Shown one piece after another: positions 25,501-37,650 of a DNA stretch of 64,000 bases (the stretch's first letter is position 1; every line of letters starts with the position of its first letter). Where the stretch lies: contig CM055871.1 of the NCBI GenBank assembly GCA_029582165.1, positions 627,501 through 691,500 of the forward strand. Reading direction: 5' to 3'. A program made the position numbers and the translations under genes. The notes under the pieces are model-generated. The model was not told the DNA's origin. It did no database searches and was given only the letters and a program-made list of their open reading frames with translations. This stretch comes from Portulaca oleracea. Taxonomy: Eukaryota > Streptophyta > Magnoliopsida > Caryophyllales > Portulacaceae.

Positions 25501-25952
25501 GTATAGTGGTGCCCAAAACCAAATAACTGCATTTTCGATTAACCGCCTATTTAGTTAACCACATTTGTCTATCTTGCATTTTATGGATTTTGTAAACATT
25601 AACCTAAACAGCATTATATAGTTAACCCGCTAACCTAAACTGCATTTGGAAATTGAAACCACGCCAAAACCTACAATGAACTGCTTTTTGGATACGGGCT
25701 AAAGTTAACCATCGGTTTTTGGAAATTAAAAAGAAAAACTATGGCTACTAGCTTAGAGTTTTTTTTTCCAATTATACATAATCGATTAATTGTGGTTAAC
25801 AACTTTTCAAAAATCCAAAACTGAAACTGTAACCGGTTAAATAGGTTTGGTTAACCGAAATCACAAATTCCGAAAAACCCCAGCAAGTAGCTAGTTTTAC
25901 CAATTTGGTGTTTATGCTTTTATGGTTTTGGTTTTTCTTGGACACTCCTATG
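25501..25952. mobile_element. hAT-like non-autonomous element (tentative)
   Basis: The left end TAGTGGTGCCCAAAACC and the reverse complement of the right end (TAGGAGTGTCCAAG) are related inverted termini. The interior repeats TTAACC/GGTTAA-type words. There is no clear 8-bp target duplication, so the ends are tentative. Confidence 0.4.
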
Positions 25953-26571
25953 AGTAAGATGCCATATATTGTAAAATTATAGGGAAAGGTCTTGGTACAT
26001 AAGTCAAACCTGCTACTTCTATAACAACAATTAACTTAAAAATCGAACCTCACTTAACTTGTTATCATGAACTTTAGTTGAAGTGGGCTATCGTCATGAA
26101 TATCCCCATCAAGTGGTATAAAAGTCAATTGTTCGTTCGGTTGGTTGTAAGGTACGTAATAGAGGTCTTATAAAAGAAATACCATGAATAGGACAAGGGA
26201 ACACGACATGCACGATTAGACTTTGAAGTATAGTAGTGGCATGTGAATCCTAGTGGAGTAAACTACAACTATGGTGGGTTCTTGATGGTGACCTGAGACC
26301 TTAACCAAAAAAAAAAAAGGAGGATTCCGGTCGAGGGAGAACCCTTGTAGATGTGGTTTGTGACAAATTTGTGTATGAAGGAGAATATTGTAGAGATCCA
26401 CCAACGAGTAAGATGTTCCGCATCGACAAACTAAAGGGAAATGATTATGGTATATAGGTCAAGTAAACTATTTATTTTAGTACCAACAGGCTTACAGATG
26501 GAACCCTTATTTAACTTATTACCATGAATTTTAGTTGAAGTGCGTTTCCACTTTAAATCTCTTCAACATTA
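25953..26571 (+). mobile_element. TRIM-like miniature LTR retrotransposon, decayed
   Basis: Two direct repeats of about 140-160 bp (25953-26113 and about 26406-26571) share GAGTAAGATG, a GGTACATAAGTCAA or GGTATATAGGTCAA word, and CATGAA(C/T)TTTAGTTGAAGTG. Directly after the first repeat, AGTGGTATAAAAGTC (from about 26114) is a weak match to the Met-tRNA primer site. The 290-bp interior has no coding content. Borders and identity are tentative. Confidence 0.45.
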
Positions 26572-27076
26572 CTTTCTTTCAAAAATTCAACTCCATGATC
26601 CTCAATTAACAACCCTTTATTGAAGTAAATTTCCTAACACAACCACCTCACTTATAAACCAAATCATGCTATCTAATAACGTCTAAGATTATAAGCACGC
26701 TTCCAAATCCTTCTCGATGCTTCTCTGCACTTGACATGAAATTTGACCCCTCTTAAAGTAGGGCAATGTTCATCACTGTGAAGGTAGTCACTAAAAGCCT
26801 AATTAGGGGGGAAAAGGACAGAAATAATGGGGACAAGAAAAGAAAAAAGAGATGGGTGACCTACCTTGAATTGGCCAATCACGTTTCACCTCAAGATTTT
26901 TAACATGCATGTGGTGCTCCTTCCATCTGAGTTTCCATCTACTAAATACTAACATGTTTTGCATATTGTGATTGGTGAACTTTTTTCAGCTATAACAAAT
27001 ATAAATCTTTGCAATTGATCTGCTGAGCACTTTTATTTTTGGTGATTTCAAAGTCAATATGTCGGGATCAAGTTTT
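26572..27076. other. intergenic, nothing recognised
   Basis: Ordinary AT-rich sequence without gene, terminal repeat or tandem array that I can support. Confidence 0.4.
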
Positions 27077-27370
27077 AGATCCAATTCTTTTATATGGTCG
27101 GTTGTGGTGTAGTAATGATGCGGTATGGTGGAATTTGAAAAAGTATTATGAGTTGTGGTGAGTTGTGGTGAGTTATGGTGAAAGTTGTGGTAGGTGAGGT
27201 ATGTTAAAAGAAAAAATGTGAAAAGTATATGAGAAAAGTGAGAAAAGAGAAAAATGAAAAGATATATTGGTAATGAATGTGGTGTGGTGTTGTGAAGTAT
27301 GGTGGAAAATTACACAGTGCAGCACGGTGTGGTACCGCACCGCAACCTACCACATAACATAACGGGCCTA
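27077..27370. mobile_element. MITE, GTGGTG-subterminal family
   Basis: The left end (TTTTATATGGTCGGTTGTGGTG) and the reverse complement of the right end (TTATGTGGTAGGTTGCGGTG) are inverted copies. Arms are packed with GTGGT/GGTATGGTG words on one side and ACCGCAC/CCACA on the other, as if these were repeated transposase-binding sites. Related elements: 32061-32930, 35427-35772, 38952-39212. Confidence 0.6.
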
Positions 27371-27756
27371 AATTGAATTTTGGAGGGCATATGTGGAATG
27401 ATCTAATATATGTGTGTGACTCTGTGTGTGTTACAATTAATCATAAATGTGTTTTTAAAAGCAATCAAAGTGACACAAATTACAAATATTGAATACAAAT
27501 AGAACTTTCTTGAACATAAAATTAAAACACAAAATAAAATGTTCAATTGAACTCCCATCTATACATAATAAAAAGAGGCTTGTTTCTTCAACTGAACCAA
27601 AAATTGTTTAATACTTATGTATGCTTGCGTCATCTTGTTGTCCACTGCCCCATTTTTCTTTTTTTTTTTTACTTTTATCTTTGTATTTTTTGCCATTATT
27701 ATTTTTGTTATTATGTTTTACTTTTATGTGTATTTTAAGTGGCCAATAAGAATATA

Positions 27757-27971
27757 TTCCCTCCATCCCCAATTAATTGACACTTTGACTAAATTTTGAC
27801 CGTTGATTATTCACAAATTATAATGAGTTACAATATAAAATTACTTTCATTGTAATTTTTAGTAAATTATCTTTCTAACGACGGTAATTTCATATTGTAA
27901 CTCATTGTCATCATTAAGTAATTAACAGTCAAAATTTTGTCAAAGTGACAATTAATTTGGGACGGAGGGAG
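27757..27971. mobile_element. Stowaway MITE (Tc1/mariner type)
   Basis: Inverted ends TTCCCTCCATCCCCAATTAA and CAATTAATTTGGGACGGAGG then GAG, with TA on both sides (27755-27756 and 27972-27973). The 215-bp body is largely self-complementary (GTTACAATATAAAATTAC..TTTCATATTGTAACTC). This is the canonical Stowaway pattern. Confidence 0.93.
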
Positions 27972-28059
27972 TAACTTTTGTATGATATTTTACTCATTGT
28001 CGTCGAATATACGTTAAAGTTTATGCAATTAAACATATAAATTCAGGACACGGGTTAAA

Positions 28060-28380
28060 TAAGTGTCAGTTATATATCTAAATGTTGTAAATATGAGTTA
28101 GGTATATTTTGGGTTCAAGTAATTTTGACACTAAGAATACGAGTTATGTGTATTTCAGGTTTAGATAAATACGGGTAAGGTGTATTTCATATTGTAAAAC
28201 ATTAATAAGGTGTGTTTCGGGTTCAAGTAAATACGAGTCAGGAGCATTCGTATTCAGATAAATACGGATCGAGTGTATTTCCAATTTGAGTAAGAACATG
28301 AGTTAGGTGTAGTTCGGATTCAGTAAATACAGATCAGTGCATTTCATGTTCGAGTAAATATGGATTGGATGTTATTTAAC
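28060..28380. repeat. degenerate minisatellite, about 36-bp unit
   Basis: Around eight imperfect copies of a unit built on GTAAATACGGGTTAGGTG and TATTTCGGGTTCGA follow one another. Single related units recur at about 29185-29270 and, well conserved, at 50960-51015 upstream of the SPC24-like gene. Confidence 0.7.
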
Positions 28381-28592
28381 AATAGAAAAGGCTAAGAATC
28401 TTTAACATAGGATAATTTTCAAAGCATCATAATTTATATGAGTATGAAAAATAAATTATTGTGCATTGTATTTGAAAATGGATATGATATTACAGACAAG
28501 TTATATAAAATTGTTGATGTTTGTAATTTTTGTATTAGCTTGTTACACTTCACTGTAATGGTTTGGGTACCTGAATCATAAAATTGATTTTA

Positions 28593-29008
28593 ATTGGGTG
28601 TGCGAACCGGAAAAAGTCAGTGTCGATTCGAATACGGATCATTTAGCCAAAATCGGGTACCCGAATTACCCGAAATTAAAATAATAATAAAAGCGAAATT
28701 AGTGGCTTTAATTATAAAAGCGAATTACTCGAATTAGCCAATATTCAAATGTATTTAGCATAGTGTGATTATCTTTTTTTCAATAATGTTAAAATTAGTC
28801 GCTTTCATTATAAATTTACAAATTAAAATTAAAAATAATAAAAGTGAAAACTCATAAAATTAAACTACTCGACTCTTTTGGTTCGCTGGTATCCGATCCG
28901 AAACTTTCAGGTACCTTACGATTCGAGCGAGGGTATGTCCGACGTGAAGTTTCATGTACCCGAAAAAATTATCCAATTAGTTCAAGTACCCAATCCGTGA
29001 ACACCCCT
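28593..29008. mobile_element. hAT-like non-autonomous element, GGGTGTGCG termini
   Basis: The left end TTGGGTGTGCGAACCGG and the reverse complement of the right end (AGGGGTGTTCACGGATTGG) are inverted. The interior is full of GGGTACCCG/ATTCGAATCGG-type dyads. Flanks GATTTTAA and GATAATAA could be a mutated 8-bp duplication. It is of the same general type as the element at 36987-37831. Confidence 0.55.
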
Positions 29009-29500
29009 GATAATAACAAGTAGCTTGCTTACCTACCTGCTTTGTAGCTTGTGTTTACACACAAATTTACTGTTTTATCCTTGGATATAATATAATAATA
29101 AACAGTAGTTTACCTTGTATCTATATAGCTAGCATTCACACTTGAATTTACGGGTTGAATATATTCTGTTTATATTTGGTTAAGGCCAATACAAGTTATG
29201 TGGATTTCAGGTTAGGGCAATTTTGCCATTAAAAATACAAGTCGGTTATGTATAGATTCAGATAAACGCTTATGAGTTTAATCATTTGAAAACTTGGACC
29301 CTGTTTACTAAGGTATTGTAAGTAAAACAAATCACATCAATCACATTATTTATTAAATATATTAATTTTTAAATATATATTACGTAAGGTAGGTAATAAA
29401 GTATTAATAATATAAAAAAAAGTAGGATAAACTAACTAAGAATAAGATAGGTGACATAAATTTTTCATACATCACAAAAAAAAAAAAAATTGGGACTTAA

Positions 29501-29530
29501 CCCGTCCGTAGGACGGGCATCCAAACTAGT
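29501..29530 (+). mobile_element. Helitron 3' terminus
   Basis: CCCGTCCGTAGGACGGG (29501-29517) is a perfect 7-bp stem with a 3-nt loop. It is followed after 8 nt by CTAG (29526-29529) and then T, the standard Helitron 3' end (hairpin then CTRR, inserted before T). I found no convincing 5' TC end upstream, so the element may be truncated or its start unrecognised. Confidence 0.7.
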
Positions 29531-31015
29531 ATCATAAAAAAAAACATTCATTATTCTTTCTTCAATAAAATTTAGTACTATTATAATATATCAATCACAA
29601 TATAAGAAATAGATTAAAGTAAAACGTAATAAATAAAAAAAAGAGTAAAAACTTCCATGAAAATTCTATATTGTTGTTCTATATTTTTTTAATAATTAAA
29701 AAGAGAAAATAAAGCTTTTATTAACATTACTATATAAAATACCTATAAAATGGATAAAGTTATAAATATTGGGTTATTTAGACATAATATAGAGTCAAAA
29801 AATGGGTAAAATATAAAATACTAAAATTTGTCTCAATGTACTAATAAAAGATTGAAAACGGTACCATTCTTTATATCAATAACATATTACTTCTCACTAA
29901 ATAAACATTAATAGATTACAAATAAGATAAACTATCAAATACATAAATTCCACACTGCTAACCAATATAAATCTTGAAATTCTCTGTCTAACACCTAACT
30001 TATAATTATACAAGCCTAATAATATTAAACACATTCTCTATGTAGTAGGTGATGTTTATTCTGAAAACTCTGAGTCACTTGGACCATAAAGATTATTTAT
30101 GTCAATTTTTAGTTTGCAATAGATCAATATAAAATGTTACATTAAAACTCCTCATTTTCTTTGAAGTATTTGCAGGCAAATAATTTTCAAATCTTGTGTC
30201 AATTCAAATCTTGTCCCTCTAAATTGTAACAATTAAGGGATTGAATTGTTTTTTTTTCGATAATTTGATAGCCATAAAAAGGTTAAGGCATCAAAGATGC
30301 TACAAGACCGCAAAATAGCCAACAACCAAATAAATCAGCAGACAAAGATCAGCACAAGGAAAAACAACAAAACAAAAACCGCTATGTAACAAGATTTTTC
30401 TTTTGCTCCAGCATATCATCTCTAAAGGCCTTAGTCAAATTCTCATGATTATCATAAGACAATTTCAGCGAACACACGAGCTTAGCCGCCCTACGAGCCT
30501 CCTCATCCAATCTTTCCAAGGATAAAACCACTTCATTCGAGGATCTTTCAGAAGAACAATCAACCGCATCTATGGTGTTAGAACTGCAGCTTCGATAAAG
30601 CCCCTTCAAACCTTACCACGATTAGGACCATTAGAGCGGGCTTTATACGAAGCTCTACTAACCAACCTCCATTTGGGATTTCAGAGTATTGAATTTACTT
30701 TTCGATTTTTGATTTACGCGATATTTATTCTAATATACTATATTCAAGGAAAACAAATGAAATAAGTAATTAATAACATCAACATTAAAAAATATAAGAA
30801 ATTACCATATAATCAAATTTTAATTAATAAGATACACAATTCTATATTACTTTCGAATTAGTACATAATCATTAAGTTTCCTCATTTGCCTTTTGTCTCC
30901 CAAAAAATGAAACAGGATCACTAATAGTTATTTTTTAATGCTCTTATATTAAATTTTTACAAACATGATTATCTATCCTATAAAAAATAATTACTCTCTC
31001 TTTGTAATTAAAAAA
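29531..31015. other. intergenic with one open frame of unknown origin
   Basis: AT-rich DNA. On the minus strand 30650-30382 is open and acidic/basic in composition (RLDEEARRAAKLVCSLKL), ending TAA at 30382. It could be the last exon or a retroposed end of a gene or transposon. I do not recognise it and find no supporting exons. Confidence 0.35.
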
Positions 31016-31019
31016 ATTT

Positions 31020-31101
31020 GAAACTTTGTTTCGACCGTTGTTGTAATTGTTTTATATATATATATATATATATAACTTTGTTTTGACCGTTGTTGTAATT
31101 G

Positions 31102-31165
<64 letters not shown>
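31020..31165. repeat. duplicated unit with (TA)n tracts
   Basis: The word CGACCGTTGTTGTAATTGTT, or the same with TGACC, occurs twice (31032 and 31084), each followed by a TA run (31053-31074 and 31103-31165). This suggests slippage or tandem duplication of a 50-bp unit. Confidence 0.85.
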
Positions 31166-31167
<2 letters not shown>

Positions 31168-31769
31168 TTGAATTTTGGAATGAACAGCTATTAACTAATT
31201 TATGATTCTGAACTGTTTATTACTAAATGTTAATATATTGTGATTTCTTTAACCCTTTCTAAGTTTAGTATTTCTAAAGATATTTTATATTTATTTAATG
31301 AAAATTATGTTTATTATGACATATATACATATTTTTATTTGAATTATTTATTATGATGTTCGAAAATGAGTAATATTTTGGAGATGTCATTGAAAAAGAG
31401 TTGGGAATGATTTTTAGTGGCGCTTATGTTCAGTCTTATGTTCAGTCAATTAACTAATAAAAGAATTTGTTATTGTGCTTTAATTACTACACTAGCTAAT
31501 TGAGAAGATAGAACCACATATTTCTTGAGTTTTCATATCTATACTAATATTATCATAGCTAGCTAATAATAATATATTATAATGATTTAAAAAATAAGTA
31601 ATGAAAATTAGAACATCACATGTGCTAAAACTATTTCTACATAAAATCCTAATTAATAATAAAGAGAGTAAATTAATATTTACATGAATTTATAAGCATC
31701 ATATGGAATCAGTCAATCAAAAAGTAGGATCAACATACAGCATCAAACTTTATCTCAATTTAGGCAAGG

Positions 31770-31975
31770 TGCTTTGGTTGAGTCATTTTCATGTCTAGAT
31801 GGATAAGTTTAGATATGTTATGGATATGTTTAAATAAATTATGATGTTTTTTTGGGAAATTGTGTTTTTAGAGTGGATGCTTTTTAAGGAAATTATGTAA
31901 GGTTTGGATAAGTTATGATAAGTTTAGATATGTTTGGATATGCTGGTTAAACCTAACCAAAGTACAATGTCTTAT
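31770..31975. mobile_element. MITE, GGATAAGTTATGATG family
   Basis: Inverted ends: AGGTGCTTTGGTTGAG left, and AACCTAACCAAAGTACAATG right. The core AAATTATGATGTTTTTTTGG and following AAATTGTGTTTTTAGA recur at 38465-38500 in a second copy. Repeated GGATA(A/T)GTTTAGAT words fill the arms. Confidence 0.5.
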
Positions 31976-32060
31976 AAGGTAAAATGTAGAAATCAATGTA
32001 GTTATTTAGTATTTACCTCAAGTAAAACATTATTCTTTTATTACAATAAATAAGTTTACT

Positions 32061-32930
32061 AAGACCCTGTTCTTTCGGTTCCACACCACACCTGTCATAT
32101 TTTTTCAGAAAGCAAATTACATTTACCCTACCTGACATTTGTGGTAATAATTTTCACAAACCCGACATTTGTGAAATAATTTTTACCTTACCTGACATTA
32201 AGTGTTCATATATTTAAACTTTCTAAGATATTCTATAATTGATTTTTGTTGGATTTTCTAGCGAACATTAAAAAGATAAATATGAATTGACTTTTTTACC
32301 CTTGATATTAATTCATATGACTTTCAATTAACTATGAATTGATGTTTTTACCCTTAATATTATTTCATATGACATTTAAACCCCGACCTTTTTTCTACTT
32401 TATTTTTTCAAAAACCCAACCCCTCTCTATTCTAAAAATGAAAAGTTCATTTAAGTCATTTCCTTCTCAATATTAGGGGCAACATGGTACATTATATTGT
32501 CATATAGGGACATTCTGGTATTTTTCACATTTCTGATAAGAAGTAACCAGATTTTGCCACTGAAAATTTATTTTCACTTAAAGTTAGGTAAGGTAAAAAT
32601 AATTTCACAAATGTCGAGTGCGTAAAAATTATTACCACAAATATCAAGTAGGGTTCTCTTATTTCACACCTACCATAATCTTTCCATACCATATACCATA
32701 CGGTCCATACCATTTCACACTTTACCACTACAATCATAACTTTCTCTCCCTCATTTTTCTCTCTCATCACTTTTCTTCTCTACTTTTTCATTTTCTCTCT
32801 TTACCTATCACACCAATTATTCTTACCACAGTTTTTGTCATATCTTACCATACCACAATTTCCACAACAATGTTATACCATACCATGCATTTACCGCACC
32901 CAATTTGTCGCACTAAAGAACAGGGCCTTA
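32061..32930. mobile_element. MITE, GTGGTG-subterminal family, with a nested element
   Basis: Outer inverted ends AAGACCCTGTTCTTTC and CTAAAGAACAGGGCCTTA. The right arm is packed with CCATACCATA and CACCATA words typical of this family. The element is longer than its relatives because another inverted-repeat element (32118-32660) sits inside it. Confidence 0.6.
32118..32660. mobile_element. nested element with about 73-bp terminal inverted repeats
   Basis: Left arm from CCCTACCTGACATTTGTGG through ATTTTTACCTTACCTGAC. The right arm, read in reverse, is CCCTACTTGATATTTGTGG through ATTTTTACCTTACCTAAC. The arms agree at about 85-90% by eye. The interior (about 390 bp) is non-coding. Family unknown; no target duplication was resolved. 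Confidence 0.6.
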
Positions 32931-32999
32931 ATAATCCAGAAAAATAAACTCACTATCAAATAATATAATATTAAATTCCAAAACATCCACCTTATTTGA

Positions 33000-33790
33000 A
33001 CAAATCTGATTATTGATAACATTGAATTTAACATATGGTGATAATGTCTCTAATATACCATATTCAAAGAAAATAATAAAAACAACATTAACCTTATAAA
33101 ATTACTAAAACAATCGAACTTTGACTAATATTAATACCTTATTCTACCATATTTTGACGTCTCTCAAGTTGGAATAGGATCAGTGGAGGATATGGCAGTT
33201 GATAGGAGTTTATAGTGGGTTAAGAATAAGGTAATAGGACGAGAGGGTTGATAGGTTATCAGTAGCTTGTGCGTTTTCTAACGTTTATTATATCCTTCTT
33301 GTGCTTGTGTTTTTGTGGTGCCACTCTTTGACTTAATTTCACTCTACTTGGAGCACTTAGGTATAATATTTATCTACTTTTATTTTTTTATATTGACTTC
33401 CCTAGATGTTTTCCAACCGGTTTTTGAAATGGTTTTTCCATGCTTTTGAAAAGGTTTTTTCTCAAAGTCTGCCGGAATCAGTCCCTTCATACATTTTCTT
33501 GCATGGGGGGAAGATTGTCTACATTTGAGCTCTTTCAAACGCCGTGTTTACGGGCCAATACTAAAGTTTGTAGTTATTAAAATATCGTCTTTCTAGAGAA
33601 AATAAAATATGTTCATTGATATAATCATCTTTTAATTTTGTTATTGACAAGAAAATGATTATCTATTCATTTTAAAGATTTAATTTCTCTTTGTTATAAA
33701 AAAATAAAAAAAATGGTTGGAACGGTCTTTTGATTGGTATAGCAGCATTATATATGCCTCAATTTATCATTAATAATTATTAAATTATTG
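33000..33790. other. intergenic, nothing recognised
   Basis: AT-rich sequence with no gene or repeat structure that I can support, next to the LINE remnant. Confidence 0.4.
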
Positions 33791-33796
33791 CGAACA

Positions 33797-34085
33797 TTAA
33801 GTAATTGGTATTTGTAGTTCCGCAGCGGGGAGCTTCCTCCGCCACTCTTGTATAGTCTCTTTTGTCCCCGTTTGTTCCGAAACTATTTTGCTGGGTTCTT
33901 GGGGGAGATGTTTCCACACTTTCGCAGCTTCATCACACTCAATGATTGCATGTAATGTTGTTTCGTTGCCCTTTTTGCATCTTGGGCACTCCCCATTCTC
34001 ACCGATGTGTATACGATACAAGGTTCCTCTTGTGGAGAGAGTCTCTGTGTACATCCTTCATATCATGTGTTTCACTTTACCATAA
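33797..34085 (-). pseudogene. LINE ORF2 C-terminal fragment (zf-RVT domain)
   Basis: Minus-strand open stretch with CPRCKKGNETTLHAIIECDE and AAKVW. This is the Cys-x2-Cys...His...Cys pattern plus A.VW that marks the reverse-transcriptase zinc-binding tail of plant non-LTR retrotransposons. The reverse transcriptase and endonuclease domains are not present. It is an isolated relic. Confidence 0.75.
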
Positions 34086-34089
34086 TCGA

Positions 34090-35420
34090 GAGTATACCCT
34101 AAATATCATAGATTTTGTGAACCCTAAATATCATAGATTTTGTGTTGCATTTGATTCAAAACTTTGTATAACACTTTACCATGATTTTTAATGAATTTAC
34201 AGCATTTCTCCCAATTTTTTTCAATTTTTTACAATTTTTTCAATTTCATTCCTTTTAAAAAATCAATGTAATTACTCGGATTCTCAAAAAAATAATTTAA
34301 AAAATATTTTAGTAACTACACTTCATTACCTATCTGGGGACAGGAATGAAAAAATTAAAGACAATATGGGGTAGGCATGAAAAAAATGAAAAGAATGTGA
34401 TGATGAATTTGGTACCACTACAATACATTTTTTTTGGACCACCAGAATACAAATTTAAAATAGGGATATTGTCATCCAATTTGCAAAAGTAGAGATTATT
34501 ATAATCCAATTTTCCTTCTTTATATTAAATAATCTTAATTTTTGAATTAGTAACATGGTACAAGTTAGAGCTCTAAAAACACCTAATAATTTGGAAATAT
34601 GGATGACAACGGATCGAAGTCGGGTACCTCCACCTCCGCTTCGATTAATAATCGAAAGTGGAGGTCCACCTCCAAATTTAATTAGGAGGGGTGGACTTCC
34701 ATCTTCGATTATAATAGGAAGTGGAGACCTTCATATTATAATTGTAGATCCAATTAACATTTGTACTATTTATTTTTTATTTTTTGACAAAATTTTTATT
34801 GTAATTTAATATATCGTACTCATTACTTGAAAAAAATAAATAAAACAGCAACGACATACTTAAATAATTTTTTACATAACAAAAAATGTATAATAGCACA
34901 ATAGAGGTATAACATGTCAGAAAATATCTCTCAAACATTAAAATACAGACAATACAGCCAAGAATAAACCCATGGTCAGAACCATTTGGGTACCCAAACG
35001 ACCTAGTAAACTCCCACCAAACCTACAACTTAGCAGTCAGCCCACGAAACTCATACCCAAAGTGGTTAGTCTCAAGAAAGGTATAACATCTTCTGGTGCA
35101 AGTATGTTTCAGGGCTCATAGGGACTTCTGGTATTTAGACACCAGATGCTCAATTCTTTGAAAAGAAACTAAGTTTTAAATTCTCCTCTTAATTTTTAAA
35201 TTCGATTATATTATATATTTTCAGATTTTTTTTTATATTTTTTCAAATTTATTTTTTTATATATTTGTTATTCTCAAATCAGACCTAATAAGACCATAAT
35301 TGATTACCTTTTTATCCGTTCCGATTATAATCTGAATCGAACTTTTTTAATTGGATTTGGATTTCTTTTTGTTGGATTTGAGTCCAATTTTTTTTGTTTC
35401 AAATGAAAACAAATTGATTT
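34090..35420. other. intergenic, small direct repeats only
   Basis: No gene. CCTAAATATCATAGATTTTG is repeated in tandem near 34096-34140. A GGAGGTCCACCTCC-like dyad cluster lies at 34620-34730. The rest is AT-rich. Confidence 0.4.
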
Positions 35421-35426
35421 CAGATT

Positions 35427-35772
35427 TAGCCATGTTCTTTTATGCGGTGTGCTGCGGTATGGTGTGGTGAAGTTGTGGCGGGTATGTTGTCTGCCTGATT
35501 GATTGACTCAACTTGCTTTTTATAAAAGGGTCTATTGACCGCTAATTATATTTATATATATATATATTGTATTGGTAATTGTAGAAAAGTAATTGGACAA
35601 AGTGAGTTGAAATATTGTATTGGTAATTGTGAAAAAGTATTGATTGAAAATTTATATAATAAATTTGAAAAAAAGTAATATGTGGTAGAATGATATGTTG
35701 CGATGAGTTGTGGCAAAGTACGGTGAACTGTAACACCGCAGATTACCAACCGTATAAAACAACATGACCCTA
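35427..35772. mobile_element. MITE, GTGGTG-subterminal family
   Basis: The left end reads CATGTTCTTTTATGCGGTG, and the reverse complement of the right end is CATGTTGTTTTATACGGTTGG. Arms contain GGTATGGTGTGGTG and GTTGTGGCAAAGTACGGTG. The interior has a tandem-like duplication of GTATTGGTAATTGT(A/G)(A/G)AAAAGT. Confidence 0.6.
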
Positions 35773-36978
35773 GATCTAAATGTAATGCATCGGTGGAGAC
35801 CACGACTGTGGGTCTTTAGTCCATGGCGGGGTCTCACATGTCTCAGTCACAATTTCATGTTATCAAAGGTGTCGCTGTGACCCAAACACATTTAGCCACG
35901 TGTAGCCCTTGCAACAGAAAAGTTGTCTAACGACCAACGGACATTTCCAAATCAATGTCCCCACTCCCCCTGCATGCCTTTATCAGTAATCTGCTTTTTC
36001 CTAAGATGCCAATTTAGCTTTTAATTCTTATTGTAAGATGCGACAATGGAGTGTAATTGTGTAACACACTGCTAAATAAGTAGTACACAGTAGTTTTTGT
36101 TTTGTCCACGATGGAAGGGTGAAAATGAAATTTACAAAAATGTAAAATGACATAATACAAAATATAAGAGCTACGTGGGTAAGAAAATGAAATTGCTAAT
36201 CAAACAAAAATAAGTATAAATTAGGCACTCTCATTTTCTGGTGTAGGTAAAGTATATAATTTACTCGGTTTTATTTAGCCCTTATGTTTTAGTTGAGTTA
36301 GACTTAATCAATCTAATTTAATTTCACTTAACTTATCCTTATCTAACCTAACTTAACCCAATTCATAAAAAATACCCAAACCTTTTTAAATAAAAAAAAA
36401 TTCAAATAATGTTATTTTAATCTTAAATCAATCTACTTAAGCTCAGACTATTTTATATTTTTCCGAAAATATTTTTATCAAGAATATTAGATTTAAGATG
36501 TAAAACAAACATTGTGAACTACACTATCCTAAGACTATTTTTTTCTATGAGAAATTTCCTTGAAAAAATTTTCCCTATACAAACTTCCCTAAAATTTTAC
36601 CAAATGCTCCCTACGTCTTGACTCCCCTATAAGTATCATAACAAAGATATTTTTAACTTGTATAAATGCGAAGTTAAACTAAAATACATATTCGCCCTTT
36701 TTTTTTGGATTTGTAAGTAAAATTTCTTTTACCTTACCTACATTCACTTACATTATCTATTTTTTTTTTACTTATTCTTACACCATCTCGTCCATCTTAT
36801 ATAATATATATGAAAAAAATCATATATTTAATAAGTGAGGTGATTAGTTTGACTTACCTTATATATAGTACCACTATTAAAAGTTATAGAATATATATTA
36901 AAAAAATTATATATTTAAGTGATGTGATTGATATAATTTACCATACTTCTCGTATATTCTACCACTCTTTGCTTTGTT
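35773..36978. other. intergenic, nothing recognised
   Basis: AT-rich sequence. Near 36300-36360 AACTTA/TCTAAC words recur. No gene or confident element. Confidence 0.4.
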
Positions 36979-37016
36979 ACTTATTTCTAAGGGTGAGCAG
37001 ATAAATCGGGTACTTG

Positions 37017-37184
37017 CAGTGACGGATCTAGGTCTTCAGATTAGGGGTGACCAATACACTGAAATATTCATCCGATACACATAAAATCTGTAATTTTTTT
37101 ATCCCAAATTATACCAAAACACTAAAAAAAAATATTTTACCGGTGGTCGTGGCCACCCCAAGACTAGCTTGGGATCCGCCACTG
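37017..37184. mobile_element. 168-bp hAT MITE nested in a larger hAT element
   Basis: Exact 8-bp duplication GGTACTTG at 37009-37016 and 37185-37192. Inverted ends CAGTGACGGATC and GGGATCCGCCACTG. The interior matches the copy in the ALAD gene intron at 60656-60820 (GGGGTGACCAATACA, TTATCCCAAATTATAC, GGCCACCCCAAG). Confidence 0.95.
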
Positions 37185-37650
37185 GGTACTTGGATCATAA
37201 TCCAAAACCATTTGGATAAGTGGATTTGGATCCGGGACTGGATCCTAAAGTTAAGATCCATTCGTAAATGGATCCGGGACTGAATCTTAACTTGTAGAAT
37301 CCAGATCCGGACGCCGTATTCAAGATCCATATAATTATTTAATACAAGAAAAATATTTTAGGTCTTAATATAGTGAAGACTAATACCCAATCAACCCACA
37401 ATCCATTATTATATCTATTTTTATTGCTTGTTCTATTTGTATTCGTGAGCTGATGTTGTAAACTGTAAGTTAAGACGTGTTTTATTATTGTTGTTTGAGA
37501 CTTTTGAACAATGAACTAGTTGGAAACAGTGACCGATGTCAGTGAAATTTTTAAATTATAGTTTCCAATGCAATTATTAAAAAAAATGAAAACCTGGACA
37601 ATAACCATGTGTTTTCAAACTGGGAATCCCAATCCAGATGCATTCCTGGT

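Noticed and set aside
27547..27799. overlapping 60-63-codon open frames
   Set aside because: Low-complexity Phe/Tyr-rich translations of T-rich DNA running into a Stowaway MITE.
28060..28380. CRISPR-like regular repeat
   Set aside because: Repeats are contiguous and diverged, with no unique spacers of constant length, in a plant nuclear context; it is a minisatellite.
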